A stretch of 64,000 bases of DNA from Brevundimonas sp. G8 (GTDB taxonomy: Bacteria > Pseudomonadota > Alphaproteobacteria > Caulobacterales > Caulobacteraceae): NCBI RefSeq assembly GCF_902506205.1, contig NZ_LR732816.1, positions 2,179,604 through 2,243,603 of the forward strand, written 5' to 3'. Within the stretch, counting starts at the first letter, position 1; each line of letters opens with the position of its first letter. Shown here in pieces: positions 34,251-42,743 of this stretch. Made by a program: the position numbers and the translations under genes. The notes below the pieces were generated by a model that was not told the origin of the DNA, made no database searches, and saw only the letters and a list, made by a program, of their open reading frames with translations.

Positions 34251-34629
34251 TATTCGGACCGGCCGCCTCGCGACGGTCCGCCTTGGCCCGAACCAGGATT
34301 TGGTCGAGGGATTGCAGCAGGCGGCCGCTGAGCTCGGCTTCGAACGCGCGCTTGTGCGTAGCGGCCTGGGCAGTCTCAACGACGCCGTGATCGAGAATGC
34401 AGAGGGGCGCACGAAGGTGCTGCAAGGACCTGCGGTCGAGATCCTGACGCTTTCGGGCGAGATCGCTTTGGCGGACGACGCGGCATCGGTCGGCGTCTCT
34501 GGCGTCGTCGGCGAGACGACCGGAGCCGTCTGGGCCGGCCGTTTCACGCCCGGCCGCAACCTGATCTGCGTCACGGCGGAGATCGTCATCGAAGAGATCA
34601 TCGAGTCTGCGGAGCAACACGCAGCCTAA
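34225..34629 (+). CDS. PPC (DUF296) domain protein 2
   Basis: This 134-residue single-domain PPC protein has the classic layout GRLATVRLGPNQDLVEGLQQ, ALVRSGLGSLNDAV, VEILTLSGEI and the closing FTPGRNLICVTAEIVIEE. The histidine ligands of many PPC proteins are reduced here (no HxH is visible), while the upstream partner keeps them. The pair could therefore be a functional and a structural subunit; that is inference. It overlaps the upstream gene by 26 bases and precedes the TRAP binding-protein gene by 90 bases. Confidence 0.82.
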   Translation: MMPLTNRTDIRTGRLATVRLGPNQDLVEGLQQAAAELGFERALVRSGLGSLNDAVIENAEGRTKVLQGPAVEILTLSGEIALADDAASVGVSGVVGETTGAVWAGRFTPGRNLICVTAEIVIEEIIESAEQHAA

Positions 34630-34640
34630 GGCATATCCAC

Positions 34641-34660
34641 GCGCCGCAGCTTTGCGGCGC
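34641..34660 (+). other. Hairpin between PPC and TRAP genes
   Basis: A perfect 8-bp stem GCGCCGCA / TGCGGCGC with a GCTT loop lies in the 90-base gap. With no T tract it is more likely an mRNA-processing or stability element tuning TRAP expression than a full terminator. Confidence 0.45.
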
Positions 34661-34719
34661 AAACACCGACGGACCTGCCGCCAAAGAGCGGGCCGCTGAA
34701 GGAAAGGACAGGAAGAGGC

Positions 34720-35730
34720 ATGACTAATCTCAATCGCCGTATGCTGCTGGCCGGAGGGCTTGTCGCGCCCGCCGCCCTGGCGGCCTGCGGCAAGGGGCCG
34801 GACGCCGAAATCGTTTGGCGGCTCGGCACCAATCTGCCCATCAGCCACCCTCTGAGTGCGCGAATGAAGGAAGCCGCCGGGCGAGTTTACGAGAAATCTG
34901 GCCATCGCCTGTTCATCGAGGTGTATCCCAGCGCACAGCTCGGGACCGACGCAGACATGCTGGCCCAGGTGCGCGCCGGCGCGATTCAGATGCTCTCGAT
35001 CTCCGGCCTGATCATGTCGATTCTGGTGCAGCAGACCGCGCTGAGCGGGATCGGCTTCGCGTTCCAGGACCGCCAGCAGCTCTTCAATGCGATGGACGGC
35101 GCCTTGGGAGCCGAAATCAAGGCTGCGCTCGCCCAGCACCATCTCATCGCGACGCCGAAAGTGTTCGAGAGCGGCTTCCGTCAGATCACCACGAGCAGCC
35201 GACCGATCAATTCGCCGGCCGACCTCGCCGGCATGAAGATCCGCGTACCGCTCGGCGCTCTCTGGACCTCCATGTTCCGCGCCTTCGGCGCCGCGCCGAC
35301 GTCGATCAATTTCAGCGAGGTCTATTCCGCGCTTCAGACGCGCGTCGTGGAGGGACAGGAAAACCCGCTGGCCGTCGTGGATACGGGCAAACTCTACGAG
35401 GTGCAGCACTACTGCGCCCTGACCAACCACATGTGGGACGGCTTCTGGCTGATTCAAAACGAGAAGGCGTTGAGCCGTCTGCCCAGCGATCTGCGTGACC
35501 TTATCCAGTTCGAATTCTCTGGCGCCGCCGAACGGCAGCGCGAGGATCTGGCGGTCCTCGCGGAAACCCTGCCGAAGAAAATGCAGGACGAAGGGCTGAT
35601 CCTCAATCGACCGGACACGCAAGTCTTCCGCCAGCATTTGCGCGACAAGGGGTTCTACGCCCACTGGCGATCGCAGCTGGGGGAGAGTTCCTGGCGCACC
35701 CTTGAGAGCTATGTGGGAGGGTTGGCATGA
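34720..35730 (+). CDS. TRAP transporter substrate-binding protein, DctP family
   Basis: This 336-residue periplasmic binding protein has an N-terminal Tat-like NRRMLLAGG followed by a lipobox-like LAAC, so it may be a lipoprotein. DctP features are WRLGTNLPISHPLS, VYPSAQLGTDADMLAQVRAG, the selectivity Arg in GMKIRVPLG, and SEVYSALQTRVVEGQENPLAVV. Organic-acid binding through that Arg is typical of the family. GAAGAGGC precedes the ATG. It overlaps the permease gene by 4 bases. Confidence 0.93.
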   Translation: MTNLNRRMLLAGGLVAPAALAACGKGPDAEIVWRLGTNLPISHPLSARMKEAAGRVYEKSGHRLFIEVYPSAQLGTDADMLAQVRAGAIQMLSISGLIMSILVQQTALSGIGFAFQDRQQLFNAMDGALGAEIKAALAQHHLIATPKVFESGFRQITTSSRPINSPADLAGMKIRVPLGALWTSMFRAFGAAPTSINFSEVYSALQTRVVEGQENPLAVVDTGKLYEVQHYCALTNHMWDGFWLIQNEKALSRLPSDLRDLIQFEFSGAAERQREDLAVLAETLPKKMQDEGLILNRPDTQVFRQHLRDKGFYAHWRSQLGESSWRTLESYVGGLA

Positions 35731-37610
35731 GCACCGCCGCCGTGGAGAACGCCGTCATTGCGGAGGGCGTGGCACCTCCCCATCACCCGCGCGGCAAGTT
35801 CGCGCACTACTTCGAGAAGGCCGTGGCTATTCCAGCGGCCATTATCGTGCTTGTCGAAATCGTGCTGCTGCTAACCAGCGTGATCTTCCGCTTCTTCCTG
35901 CACAATCCCATCGTCTGGGCCGACGAGTTGGCTTCGACCTTGTTCATCTGGATGGGCATGTTGGGGGCGGTCCTTGCGCTGCTGCGCGGTCAACATATGC
36001 GGCTAACGACCGTCGTCACGCGATCCTCTCCCAGGGTCCGACCGATCCTTGAGGCGCTTGCCGTCATGGCGCCGGCGTTGGTCCTGGCGCTCATGCTGCC
36101 GCAAGCCATTTTTTACGCTTATGAGGAGTCGATGATCACCACGCCCGCTCTGGGCTGGTCATTGGGAATCCGCGCCGCCGCCTTGCCGGTGGGCCTGGGA
36201 TTGATGCTGTTGGTGGCTCTGATGCAGCTGCCTCGGCACTCGTTGAAGGCCATAGGCGTGACCGGCGCACTGCTTGCGATCGGCGCCCTGGGTCTGTGGG
36301 CCCTGTCACCGGTGTTGATCGAGCTGGGCCACATGAGCCTGATCCTGTTCTTCATTGTGCTCTTGCTGGGCGGTGTGGTGCTGGGCGTGCCAATCGCGTT
36401 CGCCTTCGCCCTCGCCACGGCGGCCTATCTTCTGACGATGACGGACGTGCCGATCTTGGTCATGACCAGCCGGATGGACGAGGGCATGAGTTCGCTGATC
36501 CTGCTGGCGGTGCCGCTCTTCGTCTTCCTTGGCGCCTTGATCGAAATGACCGGCATGGCGGCGGCGATGGTCGGGTTCCTCGCCTCGCTTCTGGGTCACG
36601 TTCGAGGCGGTCTGAATTACGTGCTGCTCGGCGCCATGTATCTGGTTTCGGGCATCTCAGGCTCCAAAGCCGCCGATATGGCGGCGGTGGCGCCGATCCT
36701 GTTCCCGGAAATGAAGAAGCGGGGCGGGGATGAGGGTGAGATGATCTCCCTGCTGTCGGCCTCGGGCGCCATGTCCGAGACCATTCCGCCGTCCATCGTC
36801 CTCATCGCTATCGGCTCGGTGGCGGGCGTTTCAATCGCCTCCCTGTTCATCGGCGGGCTGCTGCCGGCCTTCGTTCTCGCCATCGCCCTGGGCGTTATCT
36901 CTTGGCGGCGCTCACGCAAGGAGGACATGAGCAAGGTCGTCCGACCGACCCGCAAGATAATTTGGCGCGCCTTCGTCATCGCCTTGCCGGCTCTGCTGCT
37001 CCCTGTCGCTATCCGCTTCTTCGTCGCCGAAGGCGTAGCCACGGCGACGGAGGTCTCGACGCTGGCGATCGCCTATGGCGTGATCGCCGGACTGTTCATC
37101 TACCGCAAGTTCGATTACCGCCGGATCATCCCGATGCTGGCCAGCACAGCGGCGCTTTCCGGGGCCATTCTGCTGATCATCGGCGCGGCCAGTTCGATGG
37201 CCTGGTCCCTGACGACCTCGGGCTTCTCTGCCGATCTCACGCACATGATGTCCAATCTGCCAGGGGGTAAGTTTGGCTTCCTGGCCATGTCCATCATCAT
37301 GTTCATTATCCTTGGAAGCATCCTCGAAGGCATCCCAGCCATCGTCCTATTCGGCCCGCTGCTCTTCCCGGTCGCCCGCGCCATGGAAATCAATGACGTG
37401 CACTACGCCATGGTGGTCATTCTCTCGATGGGGATCGGGCTCTTCGCTCCACCGTTCGGCGTCGGCTATTATTCGGCCTGCGCCATTGCGAAGGTCGATC
37501 CGGACGCGGGTCTGAAAAAGATCTGGCCTTATCTGGGCGCCCTGGTCATCGGCCTGATCGTCGTTGCAGCGGTTCCCTGGATTTCGACAGGCTTCTTGCC
37601 GACTAAGTAA
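35727..37610 (+). CDS. TRAP transporter permease, fused DctQ-DctM
   Basis: This 627-residue inner-membrane protein is a single-chain fusion. Residues 1 to about 190 form the small DctQ unit (IIVLVEIVLLLTSVIFRFFL, IVWADELASTLFIWMGMLG). From about 200 the DctM unit follows with about 12 helices (LILFFIVLLLGGVVLGVPIA, GGLNYVLLGAMYLVSGISGS, ETIPPSIVLIAIGS, GSILEGIPAIVLFGPLLFPVA). It uses the sodium gradient to import the ligand caught by DctP. It is the last gene of the operon, followed by a strong hairpin 7 bases after its stop. Confidence 0.93.
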   Translation: MSTAAVENAVIAEGVAPPHHPRGKFAHYFEKAVAIPAAIIVLVEIVLLLTSVIFRFFLHNPIVWADELASTLFIWMGMLGAVLALLRGQHMRLTTVVTRSSPRVRPILEALAVMAPALVLALMLPQAIFYAYEESMITTPALGWSLGIRAAALPVGLGLMLLVALMQLPRHSLKAIGVTGALLAIGALGLWALSPVLIELGHMSLILFFIVLLLGGVVLGVPIAFAFALATAAYLLTMTDVPILVMTSRMDEGMSSLILLAVPLFVFLGALIEMTGMAAAMVGFLASLLGHVRGGLNYVLLGAMYLVSGISGSKAADMAAVAPILFPEMKKRGGDEGEMISLLSASGAMSETIPPSIVLIAIGSVAGVSIASLFIGGLLPAFVLAIALGVISWRRSRKEDMSKVVRPTRKIIWRAFVIALPALLLPVAIRFFVAEGVATATEVSTLAIAYGVIAGLFIYRKFDYRRIIPMLASTAALSGAILLIIGAASSMAWSLTTSGFSADLTHMMSNLPGGKFGFLAMSIIMFIILGSILEGIPAIVLFGPLLFPVARAMEINDVHYAMVVILSMGIGLFAPPFGVGYYSACAIAKVDPDAGLKKIWPYLGALVIGLIVVAAVPWISTGFLPTK

Positions 37611-37617
37611 CGAAAAC

Positions 37618-37662
37618 CGACGTGAGCTACGGAGCCCGGATACCGCTGCGTAGCTCACGTCG
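37618..37662. terminator. Terminator hairpin after the TRAP operon
   Basis: A perfect 14-bp stem CGACGTGAGCTACG / CGTAGCTCACGTCG with a 17-base loop, immediately after the permease stop. No T tract follows. Confidence 0.65.
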
Positions 37663-37690
37663 CCGGATGCCGCACCCACGGCATCGGCGG

Positions 37691-37730
37691 GCTGAGGTGG
37701 AGACAGGATTGGCTGTAGATCGAGAGCGCC
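37691..37730. repeat. IS6-like terminal sequence remnant
   Basis: By hand alignment about 30 of 40 bases match the transposase-proximal end of the IS6 remnant at 21724-21762, including GTGGAGACAGG. No transposase is attached, so this is probably an orphan IS end. Confidence 0.45.
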
Positions 37731-38395
37731 GGAACAAGATGATCGGACGGAGCAAAAGCCCGCCTTCTGGCGTAGAGTAGTCGATTAAACCGTAGAACCA
37801 CCGGACGGCGATGCAGACCCGCCCACTCGTGGAGGCGCTAGTTTGAATTCCATCTCTGAAGAGACAATAGGCCAACGATTTCAGGCCGCCGAAATTCTCA
37901 CTCGCCATCCAGCCCGCCATCTCAAGCAGCAAGATTCGGGTTATTGCTGAGTTATGCGGACGGGAAATTCATTGCCACCCCACCCCAAAATTTTTGAGCT
38001 CGGACGAAATGCGGTGAATGGGTCTGAACCAGTCTGAGATATTGAAAAATAAACTCTCTTGCCGCCGCTCCATCCTACGCTAAACGACAAGTCTGCGAGA
38101 GCAAGGAAATACACCCGACATTCCGGCGCGTTATTACCTTGGGCTCAGCTCAGAGTGCGTCTCTGCGCGTCGTCAGCCGTCCCCAAAATCTCATCAGCCT
38201 AGTGCCAGTCTCCCGTTTTTAGAGACTAGTCCAGTTTCGGCCGTTCGTGCTTACGAGAAAATACAGGGAAATCTGATCAGACGCACTTGTTCAACCTGCG
38301 CGTCAAATTAGCCAGAAGCCCGGTGACCCAAGCTTCATTCGATAAAGCAGGTTCAGAATTTTAACAGAGAAAATAATCGCCCCGACCACAGAGCG
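37731..38395. other. Gene-poor, AT-richer stretch, no gene seen
   Basis: Between the IS-like end and the possible recombinase fragment no frame with coding character was found. Base composition is visibly less GC-rich than flanking genes, which fits decayed or acquired DNA. Confidence 0.5.
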
Positions 38396-38566
38396 TCAAT
38401 TTTGGATCAGGGAAACAGACCGGATCAGGGCTCGCCCACCGGGTCTGGCTGCGAACATCGCCTGTTGTTCATCCCAAGTGAGAGTCAGGCCGCGATGTAT
38501 GATCGCGTAAAGCGAGAGGGCCTCGGGCGCCGTGCCATCGAGAACCGCCTGCCTCAGATTCGACGC
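38396..38566 (-). pseudogene. Possible serine-recombinase C-terminal fragment
   Basis: The minus strand encodes SNLRQAVLDGTAPEALSLYA followed by LTLTWDEQQAMF and a stop at 38396. This resembles the C-terminal tail of large serine recombinases, in which an xxIVxAILxGxQPxxLT...LPLDWxxQ pattern is common. Nothing recognisable precedes it; a 12-base tandem repeat (AAAAAGCGATGC twice, 38571-38592 region) lies at its edge. The resemblance is by memory of the family and rather short. Confidence 0.3.
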
Positions 38567-38830
38567 GAAAAAAGCGATGCAAAAAGCGATGCAATTAGAT
38601 CCCCGAGAGCAAAAACAGTGCTGCTCAACGGCAGCTTTCGGCGTCAGCCTAATGTCGTGTAGCGCGTTAGGGCTCCAGAGCAGGGGAGAGCAAGAAGCTT
38701 TGCGCCTGCGCGACATGCAGAGTCGAGTGCGGGTGGAGGCTTATTTTGCGGGCGTCCCAACCCAGCAACCAAAGCCTCAGTTGGCCGGCACTCACAGTGA
38801 GCAGACCACGCAGGGCAGCGAGGCGAGCAT

Positions 38831-38840
38831 ACCAATTGGT
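38831..38840. promoter_or_regulatory. Operator candidate ACCAATTGGT before the alginate TonB receptor
   Basis: A perfect 10-base palindrome about 110 bases upstream of the receptor start. The identical sequence occurs at 42610 before the lyase operon. TTGGTCTA half-sites at 38869 and 38894 are closer to the start. Likely bound by the FadR-type GntR protein encoded at 41864. Confidence 0.6.
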
Positions 38841-38949
38841 TCTGTTATTTTGCGGCCTTGAGGCAAAATTGGTCTATTAATATTGTTGACATCTTGGTCT
38901 AATCCGAGCGACGGTCCCGTAACAAAAATGAGGCTCTGGGAGGCCCGGG

Positions 38950-41808
38950 ATGAAGCGTTCGTTCGTGACGAGTGGATCCGCATGTCTGGTGCGTGGCGGA
39001 AAATACATGATGATGGGCGGCGTTTCGGCCCTGTCGTTTGCAGGCGCCGCCATGGCGCAGGACGTTGGCGCAGGTGCGACGTCCGTCGACGAGGTTGTGG
39101 TGACCGGGACGCGACGTACCGTTCAGACCTCTATCGAGACCAAGCGCGGATCGGCGACCATTGTGGACGCCCTGACGGCGGATGAGATCGGGGACTTGCC
39201 GGCCCTGTCCGTCGGCGAAGCGATCGAGACCATCACCGGGGCGGCGTCGCACCGCGAAAAGGGCGGTGCGTCCGAGGTGTCGATCCGCGGTCTGGGACCC
39301 TTCCTTGGAGCCTCGACCTTCAACGGTCGTGAAGCCACGAACGGCAGCGGCGATCGCTCGGTCAATTTCAACCAGTTTCCGTCCGAACTGATCAATCAGA
39401 TCAAGGTTTACAAGACCCAGCAGGCCGACCTGGTGGAGGGCGGCGTCTCCGGTCTTGTGGAACTGGGCACGCTTCGGCCGTTGGATTTCAATCGCAGGCG
39501 GATCCAGGTCGAAGGCAAGCTTAACTTCAATCCCTATGATGACCGGCTACTGCAGCCCAATGGTCCCGGCTACCGGGGGACGGTCAGCTATGTCGATCAG
39601 TTCGATGCGGGATCGCTCGGACGGGTCGGTCTGTCGCTGGGTTTCCAGCGCAATGACGTTACGAACCCGGAGGAAGTCTATAACGCCAGCAGCACCTGGT
39701 ACGCTTGTAATGACGCTCAGACTGCGGCTGGAAACTGCGCCGAAGTGACCCGCGGCCAGGCCGCGGCGGGGACGCCCTTCTATCTTGTGCCTGGGAGCTA
39801 CATCTTCCGCCAGATTCAGGAGGATGACACGCGCGACGCCTGGTTCGGCGCGTTGCAATGGCGTCCGAACGACCGACTGAACATCAACCTCGACTATCAA
39901 TACTCGGACCGATCCTACAACGAGCGCCGCTCCGAACTGGGAATCTCCGAGGCCCGCTACGGCCTGACCAATCGGGTGGTGAACGCGGACCACGTCCTGG
40001 AGGCGGTCAGCGGCAACAGTTCGATAGAGGTCAATTCGACCTTCAAGAACCGCTCGGAGACCTATGAGGGCGCGGGGCTCAACATCGAATACGATGTCAC
40101 CGACGCGCTGACGATCAAGGCGGACGTCTCGTGGTCGCATACGCTCCGGAACGAGACGGATCGCAACGTCCGCCTCAGGTCCGACCCGCTGGACATCTAC
40201 GGTAACCGAACGGCCCTGAACAATCAGCGTGTGCCCTACACCATGGATCTGCGTAACGGATCTGTGCCGACCTTCACCATCGATCCGCGGTTCGATATCA
40301 ACAACCACGATCTGTTCAGCGACGACGCGCGCATCCGGCGCGACCAGAGCCAGAGGGACCACGAGATCATGGCGGCGCGCTTCGACGCCACCTATCAGCC
40401 GACCGGCGGGTTGTTCACCGCCTTCGACGCCGGCGTTCGCTACTCCGAGATGACCTTCACCGACTTCGACAACCGCGTGGAGTTCACCCAGGATGATCGC
40501 GCGGTCGACCGGGCTGCGAACCTGGCCTGCCGCCGCGCCTTCCCGCAGCGCGACTTTCTGAAGATTTCCGAGTCCAACAGCATCAACAGCTGGGCATCGT
40601 TCGACGCGGTCTGCCTGTTCGAGTCCTATGCGGGCACGCCCGACACGGGCCTGCCGCTCGACATCCGCGCGGTGGAGAACCGTGACGTCGCCGAGGACGT
40701 CCTGGCCGCCTACGGCATGGCCAGTTTCGAAACCTCGCTGGGCGCCTTGCCGCTCCGCGGCAATGTCGGCGTTCGCGTCGTCGATACCCAGGTGACGTCC
40801 AAGGGCCTGCGCGCTGACCTGGATGTCGTCAACAATCCGGACGGAACGATCAGTCTCGTCCCCACCGGTGCGTTCGACGAGGTGGTCATCGAGGCCGGCA
40901 CGACGCGCTGGCTGCCGAGCCTCAACCTGACCTTCGAACTGAAGGAGGACCTGCTTCTGCGCGCAGGGGTCTTCCGCGCCATGTCGCGGCCTGCGCCGAG
41001 TGCCCTGGGTGCGGGACGGATCATCACCGTGGATACCGGGACGGACTACGCCAGCGTCGAGGACGCGGTGCGCAACATCACCGCCAACGGCAGCCCGCGC
41101 CTTGAGCCGCTGATGTCGTGGAACGCCGACCTGTCGCTGGAATATTACGCCAACAAGGACTCGCTCTACAGCTTGGCGCTCTACGCCAAGCAATTCACCG
41201 GCGGCTTCCAGCCGGTCGCCTATGACGAGAGCTTCACGATCGATGGTCAGACCGTCGTCGTTCCCGTGACCCAGACGGAGAACAGCGACGACGAAAGCAC
41301 CCTGTTGGGCTTCGAAATCACCGCAGCTCACAGGTTCTCGAATCTGCCCGCGCCGTTCGACGGCCTGGGAACCAAGATCAGCTACAGCTACGCCGATCTC
41401 GATTTCGAAAATCAGGACGTCCGTTTGGGCGACATCGTCGACGCCGCCACGGGCGAAGTCACCGAGGGGATCATTCCTCCGGCGGGTCTGTCCGGCATGT
41501 CCAAACATGTGCTGGCGGCGCAGCTCTACTATCAGATCGGCAAGCTCGATCTGCAGGCCATCTACAAATACCGGTCCGACTATTATCAGGACTTTGTGGG
41601 TGGAAACGCACAGCTTCGCTATGTCCACGGCGTCGGCACGACCGACCTTCGCGCCAGCTACGCCATCAACCGCAACGCTCGCGTCCAAGTCGAGGCGGTG
41701 AATATCACCGATGAGCCGCGCATCGAGGACATGCCGGTCTGGGGCAGCACGCGCGGCTACTACGCCTATGGCGCGAAATACTATGCCAGCCTGCGTTATC
41801 GCTTCTGA
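38950..41808 (+). CDS. TonB-dependent receptor, probable alginate oligosaccharide uptake
   Basis: This 952-residue outer-membrane receptor has a long signal region ending near GAAMAQ and a TonB-box-like DEVVVTGTR. A plug domain follows (about 60-180: ALTADEIGDLPALSVGEAIE, GASEVSIRGLG, VEGGVSGLVELGT). A barrel of about 22 strands ends in the aromatic YYASLRYRF. Plugs of this SusC-like caulobacterial group accompany polysaccharide loci. It is upstream of a GntR regulator, two alginate lyases and uronate metabolism genes, so import of alginate oligomers is the likely role. A hairpin follows its stop. Confidence 0.9.
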   Translation: MKRSFVTSGSACLVRGGKYMMMGGVSALSFAGAAMAQDVGAGATSVDEVVVTGTRRTVQTSIETKRGSATIVDALTADEIGDLPALSVGEAIETITGAASHREKGGASEVSIRGLGPFLGASTFNGREATNGSGDRSVNFNQFPSELINQIKVYKTQQADLVEGGVSGLVELGTLRPLDFNRRRIQVEGKLNFNPYDDRLLQPNGPGYRGTVSYVDQFDAGSLGRVGLSLGFQRNDVTNPEEVYNASSTWYACNDAQTAAGNCAEVTRGQAAAGTPFYLVPGSYIFRQIQEDDTRDAWFGALQWRPNDRLNINLDYQYSDRSYNERRSELGISEARYGLTNRVVNADHVLEAVSGNSSIEVNSTFKNRSETYEGAGLNIEYDVTDALTIKADVSWSHTLRNETDRNVRLRSDPLDIYGNRTALNNQRVPYTMDLRNGSVPTFTIDPRFDINNHDLFSDDARIRRDQSQRDHEIMAARFDATYQPTGGLFTAFDAGVRYSEMTFTDFDNRVEFTQDDRAVDRAANLACRRAFPQRDFLKISESNSINSWASFDAVCLFESYAGTPDTGLPLDIRAVENRDVAEDVLAAYGMASFETSLGALPLRGNVGVRVVDTQVTSKGLRADLDVVNNPDGTISLVPTGAFDEVVIEAGTTRWLPSLNLTFELKEDLLLRAGVFRAMSRPAPSALGAGRIITVDTGTDYASVEDAVRNITANGSPRLEPLMSWNADLSLEYYANKDSLYSLALYAKQFTGGFQPVAYDESFTIDGQTVVVPVTQTENSDDESTLLGFEITAAHRFSNLPAPFDGLGTKISYSYADLDFENQDVRLGDIVDAATGEVTEGIIPPAGLSGMSKHVLAAQLYYQIGKLDLQAIYKYRSDYYQDFVGGNAQLRYVHGVGTTDLRASYAINRNARVQVEAVNITDEPRIEDMPVWGSTRGYYAYGAKYYASLRYRF

Positions 41809-41814
41809 TCATGG

Positions 41815-41842
41815 GGGCGTCGGACCGATTGGCCCGACGCCC
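41815..41842. terminator. Hairpin after the TonB receptor gene
   Basis: Stem GGGCGTCGG / CCGACGCCC (9 bp) with a 10-base loop, starting 7 bases after the stop codon. It likely separates receptor expression from the regulator gene. Confidence 0.6.
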
Positions 41843-41863
41843 TGGTTCGGCTAAGCTCGGGTC

Positions 41864-42601
41864 ATGAGACAGAGCCGTCTATTCCATTCCGTGGCCGAAC
41901 AGATCGTCCAGTTGATCGCGACCGAAGGTCTCGGGCCAGGTGCGAAGCTGCCGGGCGAGCGTGAACTGGCCGATCGTTTCGGCGTCAGCCGGGTCACCGT
42001 GCGCGAGGCCGAGTTGGCCTTGCAGGCTCAGGGCAAGCTCTCGATCAAGACCGGTTCGGGCGTCTTCGTCTGTGCGAACCAAACCCGTTCGGACGGATTG
42101 CCGACAGTGAGCGCCTTCGAGGTGACGGAAGCCCGCTCGCTGTTCGAGTCCGAAGCCGCCGCCCTGGCGGCGGCGGTCATCCAGGACGAGGCCCTGGCGC
42201 GTCTCGACTATCTCGTCCAGGCGATGGACGGCAGCAATCCGGATCTGGATCCCGACACGGCGGATCGCGAATTCCATCACGTCATCGCCGCGTCGGCCAA
42301 CAACGCCGCCGTGCTCCACACCATCGAGAATCTCTGGCGGATGAGGACCGAGCAGCCGCACGTGAGGGCCGCGCACAAGGCGGTCTGTGAGATCGACGAT
42401 TCCTCGCGGGTCGCCGAACACACGGCCATCCTCGACGCCCTGAAGGCCCACGACGGCGCGGCGGCCCGGCGCGCCATGCGCAACCACTTCAACCGGCTGC
42501 TGTCGGTCATGCTGGACGCAAGCGCGGCTTCGGCGATGCAGGAACTGGAACGTCAGATGGCCGCCAGCCGCGAACGATTCATGATCAGCACGCGAGGATA
42601 A
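41864..42601 (+). CDS. FadR-subfamily GntR regulator of the alginate locus
   Basis: This 245-residue regulator has a wHTH at about 5-72 (AEQIVQLIATEGLGPGAKLP, GERELADRFGVSRVTVREAELAL). A helical FCD domain follows with the expected metal-binding pattern D/H (DREFHHVIAASANN, SRVAEHTAILDAL, MRNHFNRLL). Relatives such as ExuR and UxuR sense uronates and repress uronate genes. It lies between the receptor and the lyase operon, with identical ACCAATTGGT palindromes in front of both. A uronate-type inducer such as KDG or DEH is inferred. Confidence 0.9.
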   Translation: MRQSRLFHSVAEQIVQLIATEGLGPGAKLPGERELADRFGVSRVTVREAELALQAQGKLSIKTGSGVFVCANQTRSDGLPTVSAFEVTEARSLFESEAAALAAAVIQDEALARLDYLVQAMDGSNPDLDPDTADREFHHVIAASANNAAVLHTIENLWRMRTEQPHVRAAHKAVCEIDDSSRVAEHTAILDALKAHDGAAARRAMRNHFNRLLSVMLDASAASAMQELERQMAASRERFMISTRG

Positions 42602-42609
42602 TTTGCCGG

Positions 42610-42619
42610 ACCAATTGGT
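42610..42619. promoter_or_regulatory. Operator candidate ACCAATTGGT before the lyase operon
   Basis: Identical to the palindrome at 38831. It lies 9 bases after the GntR stop and about 125 bases before the PL6 start. Confidence 0.6.
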
Positions 42620-42643
42620 ATGAAAATAATCGCAAATCACCAC

Positions 42644-42653
42644 ACCAAATGGT
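42644..42653. promoter_or_regulatory. Second, imperfect site ACCAAATGGT
   Basis: Nine of ten bases match the palindromes at 38831 and 42610; it is 34 bases from the latter, near the expected promoter of the PL6 gene. Confidence 0.5.
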
Positions 42654-42743
42654 TGGACTTCTAGGGGTTCACTGGTAGCGTCTTCCTCGACCGGAAAGGT
42701 CTGAAGGAGTTCGGCGGGACAAGCCGGACCGTGGGAGACGACC

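Noticed and set aside
34099..35664. 521-codon minus-strand frame opposite PPC2 and DctP
   Set aside because: It crosses the intergenic gap and has no domain; the plus-strand genes are clear.
37627..37932. 101-codon minus-strand frame after the TRAP operon
   Set aside because: It runs through the terminator hairpin and the IS-like end and shows no family resemblance.
38571..38594. Tandem AAAAAGCGATGC repeat as a possible CRISPR or iteron start
   Set aside because: Only two adjacent copies with no spacer; no CRISPR array or origin-like iterons exist in the window.
39547..41688. Long open frame (713 codons) on the minus strand
   Set aside because: It lies wholly antisense to the TonB receptor gene. 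High GC content leaves antisense frames open; the translation has no recognisable domain.
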